A DNA stretch of 64,000 nucleotides from positions 147,369,074 through 147,433,073 of the forward strand of contig NC_090021.1 in the NCBI RefSeq assembly GCF_037176765.1, read 5' to 3'. Positions 34,566 to 45,100 of the stretch are shown here, in pieces (position 1 is the first letter of the stretch; each line of letters begins with the position of its first letter). This DNA is from Anolis sagrei (Eukaryota > Chordata > Lepidosauria > Squamata > Anolidae). The position numbers were made by a program, and so were the translations under genes. The notes beneath the pieces are model-generated. The model did no database searches and was not told the DNA's origin. It saw only the letters and a program-made list of their open reading frames with translations.

Positions 34566-35145
34566 CGAGGGGTATTTTTTAAGTAAGGTCCGTTTTGTTG
34601 TAGACACTAGTAGTTCGCGTGCATACCACAACGAGCACGTGTGTCGTGTACCAGCATGCCTCGGGAACAACTGTGCTCAGTTTCCGCTCTGTAGCTAACC
34701 TGTACGGTTCTGTTCTGTGCTTTAAAAATGTTTAAGACTATCAACTTACCTGCCGCATGTGAGGTTCGCTCAGTGATACGGTTTTTGTCAGCAAGGAACT
34801 TGACAGATTTGTAAAGTGTACGGTGATACTGTTATGAGTGAAAGCAAAGTCCATAAGTGGGTACGACAATTCAAAGATGGCCGTGACAACGTCCATGATG
34901 AGGACCGCTCCAGTCGCCCTTCTTTGATTACAGACAATTTGGTGGCTGCAGCAGGTGGCAAGTTTTTATGAAGAGGGTATTTTAAAATTGGTTCAGAGGT
35001 TTGATCAGTGTTTGAACAAACTTGGCAACTATGTCAAAAAATAGAGTGAAGTATATACTTTCTTAAAATAAATTTACTTTTTTGAAATAAACTTTTGTTG
35101 TGTACTTATGTTCAAACGGACCTTACTTAAAAAAAATACCCCTTG
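34566..35145 (+). mobile_element. internally deleted mariner
   Basis: TA flanks both ends. The termini CGAGGGGTATTTTTTAAGTA and the complement of TTACTTAAAAAAAATACCCC are inverted repeats. The + strand keeps the start of a mariner transposase (VMSESKVHKWVRQFKDGRDN, VHDEDRSSRPSLITDNLVAA), then jumps to the C-terminal end (GKFL... SVFEQTWQL-like). The catalytic middle is missing. At 580 bp it is less than half the usual 1.3 kb, so it is non-autonomous. Confidence 0.9.
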
Positions 35146-35419
35146 TATGTGTTTAAAACATTTATTTCATGCAAATTTGGGCCAGTGTAGAAGGGCCCTT
35201 AGTGAAGATATTCTCCAAGAATCATGTCATAGACATAAAGTTGATATTATTTTCTGGATTCTTTGTTAGCAGCCAAAATTGAACTAACCTTTGTCTGGGT
35301 ACCTTATTCATACAGCCTTCTTTCCTCTAAACTCTGTCTGCCAGATTTAAGTTGGCACATTGACTAAACACAGGGAACTATGAACAAGAGCAAGATTATC
35401 ACAAAGTGATGACTCAAGG

Positions 35420-35785
35420 TGTCTAAAGTATGGACTTTGTCACATGGCCCAGTTGGGCTGTTCCATCTCACCGGCTTTTGCCAGCGAAAAAGAAGGTGTG
35501 CAGGGTGAGACATGGTGCCCCATGCACCCTCACTCCTCCACTCATCACACTCCTTCCCATCACATGGCAGAAAGGGTGGCAATGCGCAACAGAGCTACCC
35601 GCACAATGCTTTCCTCTACATAGTGAAAATTTTATTATGTGATATTTTATGTGTATTTTCTGTTATAAATTTATGTTGTCATCATTTTATATGCTTATGT
35701 ATTGTTTATTTTACGTCCAGCACTTGGAGTGCTTTTGTGAGCCACCACGAGTCCCTTCGGGGAGATGGTGGCAGGGTATAAAAAG

Positions 35786-35821
<36 letters not shown>

Positions 35822-35945
35822 TATAGTTTGCCTCTGCTTTGTGGGGAAAGTGGATGTGGCCTGCTGTGCGTCATGTGATGACACATGGCAGGCCCTGTCA
35901 AACCTATACATGAAGGCAGCAAAGTGAGGCATTTTTGCCTCATGT
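35420..35945. repeat. composite repeat interrupted by a LINE tail
   Basis: 35425-35590 and 35830-35940 share inverted words ('gtcacatggcccagttgggc' and 'gtggcctgctgtgcgtcatg') and may be two ends of one DNA element. The LINE tail at 35613-35822 sits between them. Confidence 0.4.
35613..35822 (+). mobile_element. CR1/L2-type LINE 3' end with TTA tail
   Basis: It has 'gagccaccacgagtcccttc', 'ggggagatggtggcagggta' and then (TTA)15. Confidence 0.8.
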
Positions 35946-36101
35946 GAAGAGGAAGTTAAAGAGACAAAATGTAAGAAACTACAACATTTCAGTTTCGGTC
36001 TGGAAAACTCATTGAATACAGCAGATATGAAGCACTAGTCAACAAGCAGCCTTTAGCCAGTGGAAATTCTAATCACTTTTTCTGTTTCTGTTTATCCAGA
36101 A

Positions 36102-36161
36102 ATGCTTCGACTGTCTGTGCTTCTGCCCTTGGCTGCTGTACTACAACACGCTTTGGGACAG
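36102..36161 (+). CDS. CRISP B coding exon 1 (signal peptide)
   Basis: 60 bases encode [20 protein letters not shown], donor GTATTG. A pyrimidine-rich acceptor (TTTCTGTTTATCCAG) ends 2 bases before the ATG, as in CRISP A. Reading on into the intron gives a false 64-aa frame. Confidence 0.93.
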
Positions 36162-39100
36162 GTATTGGTTCATATGAGCCTTAAGATCATCAGTCAAGCA
36201 TTCATTGATAGTCAAATATCAGTTCACATAGGCTTCATCTACACTGATCATTAAATGCAAGCTTCAAACTGCATTTGGGACAACAAAATCCCACAAAAAC
36301 CTGTGAAAAAAAGTGCTCTGCGGTTTGTGTAGTCACAATTTAGGCCGCAAACTGCTTCTAGGATTTTCTATGCAACATCTGCACAGTGAAATCACTTTCT
36401 TTAATACCAGTTTAAAATGGACTTAAATAGCCAGTGTAGATGTGCCCATAGCTATTTCCGACACAGAAAGAAAAGATGGTGATTATCTGATCATTTACTA
36501 CAAAGTCAATGGCAACATTCTAAAAGTAATTGTTTGACAATTTTAGACTACAATACTGGGAAATATCTTCCCACTAATCCATTGATCCTAGATTTCCTGG
36601 TGGTTTTTTAAATCATTGTTATCAAGAAATCAGTCACCCCAATAATAAAAGTTATATAAAATAGCTCCAGTGGAAAATATAGCCTGTCGGATCCGGTATT
36701 CCAATTTTCTCTATCTATTTGGCATGATATGATCTAGGACCTCAACAGATGGGGTGAATTTAGCATCCTGTGATGCTAATGGGTGGAGCCCCACATTGTA
36801 TGACATCAGGTGGAGGCTCCACACCCAACCCATTGCCCAGTCATGTAGCTGGGGGGGGGGGGGGTTGAGGGGCTTCAGCCCCCCCCCCCCCAAATTCTCA
36901 TGGTGGTCCATGAGAAGGCCTTACTGGTGCATTATTTAAACTGTTATGTTTATTCATATCATGATCTGATCACCATGCTCAATATATCCCATATGCATGG
37001 GGGTATTGGGGTAATGATGCAAAAGGTTTGCTAGGGTAGACCCTCTTTCTCTCAGACTCAGCCCCCCCCCCCCCGAATCAACTCAGCCCCCCCCCCCCCC
37101 CAAAAGTCCTGGCTATGGGCCTGCCACTGCCCTTCCAATTTGGGAGGCCTTGCTGGGAGGGCAATGATTTCCCCATGTGATGGGGAAAGCATGATGGAGA
37201 GCTGGCTGCTCTGGGATACAGTTAGCCAGTGCAATGAGCAAATAAGTTTGCTTTTGGGAGTTTCAACAGATGACAACTGAATGAGGGAAGGGAGACATTT
37301 TTAAAGTGGAAAACCATTCACTGACATTTTCTTTCTTTCTTTAAAGGCTATCGTGAGTAAAATGTCTCCCAAAAAACAACAGGAAATCCTTGATAATATT
37401 AATGAGATCAGAAAAAATGTGGAACCCACTGCAAGCAATATGATGAAAATTGTAAGACATCACCTTTACTGATTTTTTTCAAGAGCTCTATTTGCATGTA
37501 CATTTATCTAGATAATGTGCAGTTGTAATATAGGGGAACAGTGCATCCAAATGATTTTATTGGTAAGACTCAAAATGTAGGGGAGGTGTATCAGCTTCAA
37601 ATATCCTTTTCCTGAAGCCTTATTGCACAGCTCCTCCCATTCTTGATGTCCGCTCAAAACCAAGAATTGGCAGGGAGTCTGTTTGTAATCTTGAAAAAGT
37701 AGATTTTTAAAATGTTGAGCAGTGTAGGAAAGCTCTCCTTTTATTTAAAATTTAAGCTGTCATTCCGAGGGACTTTCAGGGGTAATCCATCTTGAGTAGA
37801 GAAAGCGCACTCAGATATGTGTTTGTCATCAAGACAAACACATATGTCAGGACCTGTCTTAGTTTTTACTGGAAGTGTTCAAATGATGCTTCTGGTAAAA
37901 ACACATTAATTCAGAAACCTGGTTTCTCTAGTTTGTCCTAAATTAATTAATTACCTGGTCTTACCAGATGTGGACCCTGTGGGGATTGGACCCGGAAACC
38001 ACGTCACGTGATTCCTGGGCCCAATCCATATAGCCATCTAGGTTTTTTTGGGCTCCTATAGCCAAAAAGACTGATAGGGCACCCACCCCTCTCCCTGCAA
38101 TCTCCCAATGTATCCCTAAACGTAAAGTGAAAAGTACCTGGCCACCATAAGTTTTCCTCCTTGCCACCCCTCTCCTGGTGCATCATTTGCTTGCACCAGG
38201 AGGGCATCCAGAGGGAACTTACAGCAGCCAGGTACTTTTAACTTTACTTTTAGGGATAAATTCAGGAACTTCAGGGTGGCTGCTTGCCATCCCTATTTTA
38301 ATCAGAATGGCATGTAGCCAACCTCCCTCCCAAAGGAAAGCCTTTAAATCTAGTAAAATTCACTGGATCATCATAAGTCAAAAGGCAACTTAAAGGCACA
38401 CACAGATGCCAATATTTGGTGAATAGTAATTATTAATTGATTGTTTGATGCCTTTGGTGTAGCTCTATTAATATGTAAAGTTATTTGTAAATGTTATTGT
38501 CTTGTAATTGTTATTGAACTATCCTGAAATGCTGTTTTGTTTGGTTTGGGTTGTTGTTGTTTTTCCATGTCAAGAGTGACTTGAGAAACTGCAAGTCGCT
38601 TCTGGTGTGAGAGAATTGGCTGTCTCCAAGGGTGTTGCCCAGGATGTTTTTATCATCCTTGTGGGAGGCTTCTCTCATGTCCTCACACAGAGAGCTGGAG
38701 CTGATAGAGGGAGCTTAGTACTGCCATAGAACGTAGCATTTACTGTGCATCAATGGATGATAATGCTACAGCAAAAACTTTCTTTTCTTTTTCTTGTCTT
38801 GCTAAGGTATGGAGTGCTGCAGCTAGTGAGAGTGCTGGAAGATGGGTTAGTCAATGTCATTTTAGAAATAGTCCCAAAGAAGAACGAACTTCAAATAGTA
38901 AGTTATAACACTACACCTTATGAGACATGGAAGTGAATTCAAGGAGTGGCTTAAAGAGCTGCAAATGTTTAGCCTGCAGAAGAAAAGGGTGAGAGGAGAC
39001 ATGTATAAATATTTGAAAGGATGTCAGAAGGAAGAGGGAGCAGGCTTGTTTTCTGTGGTGCTGGAGACCAGGACACATAGTAATGGGTTCAAAATACAGG

Positions 39101-42100
39101 AAAGGAGATTCTACCTGAACATTAGGAAAAGCTCATGACCCTGAGAGCTGTTCAACAGTGGAACCCTCTGCTTCATAGTATGTGGGAGGCTCCTTCTTTA
39201 GAGGCTTTTAAACAGAGGGTGGATAGGCATCTGTTGGGGTGCTTTGATTGTGCTTTTCTTGCACGGAAGAGGATTCAACTAGATGGCCCATGTGGACTCT
39301 TCCAATTGTATAATTCTATGATATTAACCACAACAATTCTGGGAAGGTTCTTCTATCTAGCCACATAAGTATCGTATGTCTTGTCAACTGCAGTTTTTAT
39401 GTGGAACTTCTAATCACCAAGGGCTTCACTAATTTTAGTGCAAATTTCCTTTACCTGCTGTTCTGGCGTACCCTGAACTTGAAGGGCTTTGAGTGCCACT
39501 GTATCTTGTTGTGTCTCCTTCAGCTCTTACTTTCCCATTTCTCTAATTTCTGGTTCTTATTATAGATGTTGTCTGTGGGGAGACACTGTCACAAACAATG
39601 ACACCGAGCTCCTGGCCAGATGTAATTCAATCATGGGCCAGTACAAAGCATAATTTCAAATATGGCATTGGACCAGTTGACCCAAGAAAAAACATCTATA
39701 GCTATACTCAGGTATGATTAGAAATATCATATGCTTCTTGCATGTTGTTGGCGTGAGTTTGAGAGATGGATAACACTAATGAAATGATGGAAATTGTGTA
39801 AATATTTGATCTTCTGAATCTACTTTAGTAACTTCTCTACTATTCTACCTATTGAATAAGTTATGTGAAAGATGCATTGATTTATACAGTTCAAGAAATA
39901 GAAACTATAAGCTGTAGATCAAAAAGCTCTATTGGGAGCCTGGAATACACAGGGGCGGCTCAACTCATTACGCAAAGTAAGCATTTGCAGTATAGTTGAT
40001 TTTGCCCAGGGGCGCTCTTGAGGTGCTCTTGGGGGAAAATAGACCTTGACATATGTGAGTTGTAGTTACTGGGATATATAGTTCATCTATAATCAAAGAG
40101 CATTCTGAACTCCACCAATGATGGAATTGAACCAAATATGGCACACAGAACTCCCACGATGAACAGAAAATATATATCAGTGATTGGTTGGGGGGGGGGG
40201 GCAAAATACTGTTTGCTTACCGTTGAAAATTACCTAGGACCACCTCTGGGAATACAGGATGTAAAAAAAATTGAATCTGCTCAAGAACAATGAATAACAG
40301 CTAAATGAAGTCTAACTAAATTAAGGAACAAGTCACAATCACACTATAAATGTATAATGTTTTGAGACCAGAATAGATGTGAGAAGAGAGAGAATGGTGC
40401 ATTGTGTTGAGGAGTCATACTTCATTCTGACTATGTTTGAAGAATTGTGTAGGGCTTGTTGTTGTTGTTGTTTTGGATATGGGCTATGCCTGAGCACATG
40501 AGTTTCTACTTAATCAGACTTGTTTTTGGACAGAATTAACAGTCACTAGATCTATATATGCTTTTGGAGCATCTTTATTACAGTCTTAAAATTGTGAAAA
40601 ATAAATTGTAGGGATGGAGAATGAAGGATCTGCCATTGTCTGCTTCAATGTGTGTGCAATGTTTGTTTTCTTGTGAAAGGAACTTCACTGACAAGACTTG
40701 CAGAAAAATGTAAACTGATGGTTGATGCACTGCAGTTATGTATTGAGATTCTTCAACACATGACAGAATAAGAAGACCTTTTGGATAGAACAGAGGGAGA
40801 ATTGATCCTGCAAAAATAACAGGAAGAAAAATGAAGAGGACTGTAACACTGAGGGAACTCACTGGAGGACAGCCACTGTGACGAGCAAAGTATGCATAAG
40901 ACTAAGAAATCCCTTTCTATGTCTTCTTGACAATAATGGTGGTAAAGAGGAGCAAACAACAAGAGACACTGCATGCCAGAAGAACCAGGCCTAGCCACCA
41001 CTGATAGCAAAAAGAAAAGAAAGGTGCTAGTTGTAGGAAATTCATTTATCAAAGCTATAAAGGAAACTGTGTGCCAGCAGGATAAGATGAATTAGGAAGT
41101 GTATCCAGGATGTTACTGAGAAATTGTTGAAGGTCATCAAGGGCATAGAGCATTGTCCCTTTCTTGTGATTCAAATGGGCACAACAGCATTGCAAATAAC
41201 ACTTTTGAATACATCACCTTGGAGTATGAAGCCTCGGACAGGAAAGTAAAGAGATTAGCAGCACAGGTGATATTCTCACCAATTCTACCTATTGAAGAGA
41301 GAAGGATTGGCAGATATTGCAGGTGAATGACTGGCTATGTAGATGGTGTTGATTGTTTGACTTCTGGGACCTTTATATTCACCTCTTATGTGAAGGATTA
41401 CTAGCTAAAGCTAGGTTACACTCCACAAAGACTAGAAATAATGTCTTTAGCAAAAGTATAATGAACACCCGGAAAATGTTGAGGAACATTGGAATAAACT
41501 GAAGACCTCCATCATCACAGCCTGTGAAGAAACTATTGGAAACCAAACTAAGAAACATCAAGACTGGTTTGATGAAAATGATAACGAGATCCAACAGTCA
41601 ATTGATAAGAAAAGTCAAGCCTTCCAAATATGACAGAGACACCAACTGTGTTGTTAAGAAACCGATCTATTCCAGTGCAAAAGCTGAGGTCCAAAGAAGG
41701 AGCTCAAGAACATCTGGTGGACAAAAAGGGCTCAAAAATCCCAACACTATGTAGATGGCTATGATGCACGGGGATTCTTTAATGCCACAAAGGTCATCTA
41801 TGGCCCAAGAAATCATGGCATACACCCTCTACATTTATCAGATGGAACCAAACTTCTGAAGGATAAAAAAAAATCAATTGCACTGCATTGGAAAGAGCAT
41901 TACCACAACCTCCTTAACCACAGCTCCAATGTGTCCAAAGATGTTATCTCAAAAACACCACAACAACAAACCAGGGATGAGTTTGCAGCACTGCCTAGTT
42001 TGGAAGAAGTAAGCAAAGCCATAATTCAACTAGAAAATAACAAAGCCAGAGGACATGAAATCGTTAAAGAGGGTGGGCCTGAGTTGACACAACTCCAACA

Positions 42101-45100
42101 GCTCATTGAAAAAGTGCGGGTGACCGAGAAAATCCCAGCAGACTTCAAAGATGCCATCACCATCACCCTTTTCAAAAATGGGGAAAGAACAGACAGTGGA
42201 AACTATCCAGGTATCTCCCTTCTAATCTCCATGAGGAAAATCCTTGCAAGAATCCTTGCAAATAGCCTTCTACCTATCTCAAAAGATATTCTCCCAGAAT
42301 GGCTTCCACCCCTCCAGAAGGATAGTGGATATGATCTTGACTACATGACAGCTCCAAGCAAAATTCAGGGAACAAATTCCATCTCTCTACATGGCATTGA
42401 TTGACCTTGCAAATGCATTCAACACAGTGAAATGCTTTGCTCTCTGGACCATCCTCCAAAAAATTGGATGCCCTGACAAATTTGTGAACATTCTGTGGCT
42501 CCTGCATGATGACATGATGGCAACAGTCTTGGACAACAATGAATTCCAAAGTGAAGTAAGGTGTCAGAAAGAGTTGTATTGTTGTTCCAACCTTATCCTC
42601 CTTCTTCATCACTATGATACTGCACCTTGTTGAGGGGAAGCTACCCACCAGCATGAAAATCATCTATTGGACTGAAAGCCAAAACGAAGATCACAACAAT
42701 ATATGTTATAGAACTCCAGTATGCTGATGCTAATGTAGAATGTGCTCATTCAGAATAAGACCTACAAGCCACTCTCAACACCTTTGCAGAAGCATATGCA
42801 AAGCTCAGCCTCTCACTGAACATCGAGAAAACCAAAGTGCGCCTTTAGCAGGCACCAGCCAATCCCTCTGCAATGCCAGAAATACAGCTTAATGGTGTAC
42901 ATTAGAAAATATTGACCATTTCTGCTGCCTTGGCAGCCACCTCTCCACAAAAGTCCACATTGGCACTGAAATACAACACCATCTGAACTCTGCGAGTGCA
43001 GCATTTTCTCAAATAAAGTAGAGAGTGTTCAAGGCATTCGTAAGGAAACCAAGATGCTTGTTTATAAAGCTATTGTCCTCCCAAACCTGTTATAAGTCTT
43101 CAAAATGTGGACCATCTACACATATCACACTCAACTTCTGGAATGATTCCATCAGCGTTACTTCTGAAAAATCTTGCAACTCTCTTAGGAAGGCAGGCAA
43201 ACAAATGTCAGTGTGCTGGAAGAAGCAAAGATCGCCAGCACTGAAGCAACGATCCTTCACCATCAACTTCACTGGACTGGCCACGTTGTCCGAATGCCCA
43301 ATCAGTCCCCCAAAGGAGTTACCATAGTCTCAGTTCAAGAATAGAAAATGGAATGTTGGTGGACAGGAAAAGAGATTTAAAGATGGTCTTAAAGCCAACT
43401 TTAAAATCTGTGGAATAGACACTGAGAACTGGGAAGCCCTGGCCCTTGAGTGTTCTAACTGGAGGTCAACTGTTACCAACAGAACTGTGGAATTCGAAGA
43501 GGCACGAATGAATGATGAAAGGGAGAAATGTGTTGAGAGGAAGTTGTGTAAAGTCAACCCTGACCGGGACCACCTTCCATCTGGAAACCGATGTCCTCAC
43601 TGTGAAAGAACATGCAGATCAAGAATAGGTCTCTACAGTCACCTACAGACCAGTCTGGTCTTTACCATTATTTTGAAGGACAGGATGGAGGGGGTTGATC
43701 TAATCTCACCAGAAAGGGAGTTCCATAGCTGGGGGGCAATCACTGAGGAGGTGGCGGGAGCAAGAGAAGGATCTTCCCAGAAGATCTTAGTCTTTGTGGT
43801 GGTTCGTAAAGGGAGATGCGTTTGGACAGGTAAACTGGGCCGGGCTGTTTAGGGCCCTATAGACCAAAGCCAGCACTTTGAATTGTGTAATAGAATTAAT
43901 ACACCTCTAGTTTGAGGTATCTATTTAAAATTATAGCTAATGCATCTCTAATTTAATACATATGTTTTCTATTATGCCTATAGCTCGTATGGTACAATTC
44001 GAATGAGGTTGGATGTGCGCTTGCTTATTGCAAAGGGAAGAATTACCCATACTTATATTCGTGCCATTTCTGCCCTAGGTAAGTTTTGAATCAATACTTC
44101 TAAAATTTACCCTGTTCAAAAGCTCCACAAACATTTTCTGACATGAGCTTGATACATCTATTTCAACAGAAGGAAATATATCTGCTAGTGCTAAGGTGTG
44201 CATTGGTGAATCCACCACTTAGAGAAATGAATGGTGAATGACAAATGAATGGAATACCTTTTATGAAAGAGTGGGGTAGAGGGATCCCTATCTCCTGTCT
44301 GAAATTGCTGCTTTGTGCTATTTTCAGAAAGCAGTCTGGGAGTACGGTTCACTATACTGCATTGCATGAAATAGAGTCCAAATCATGCTACCTCCACTTG
44401 TAGAGTCAAAAGGTTTTAAAGTGCCATGCTTATGGAATTTTATGTGTCATAAGCAACTGGTCAGCCACTGTGAAAATCTGTAACATTTACGAATGTAGTC
44501 TTATGACTTATGACTTTCTCACACCAGCCTATTGCCTCATAAGAGCTGAACTCTTTAAGCAAACAGAAACATGCTTAGGATTAGTAACACCTTCCCGCAA
44601 TTGTGAAATGCTAGCATTTTGTTAATGCAAATTCCTGCAATCGGTCTTTTGAACAGCCTTGCTTCCTACTGTATTTTTACCTTCACAGTGCATGTGCACT
44701 GTGTTTTCCCTCTGTTTTCTACTCATCACCATCACCACCATTTTGGTGCAACTGCATACTTGTGCAGTTGAGGCATTCTCAAAAGACCTTTGTCCACTTA
44801 CAATATCAGGATCTCAGTGGAAGGACTTGATTGCATAAGGAAGAGTAATAGAAAAGTAGCATGTTTGATTCAATGATGGATTTTTCCCTTCAGGGAAAAG
44901 AGATGATCCAAAATTGATTTAAGCAATGTGTTACTATAAAGGAGAAAGGATATCATGCAGTAAGCACCATTCAATGTCAATTTTATGTTTATGCATCTTA
45001 TCAGCCTCATGTGATAAGATCGTTCTTAGTGATAGTTCTTCCCTAGCACTGAGAAGTCACTATGTAATCTGTTTACATGGTTGGTTATTATGCATGTTTT

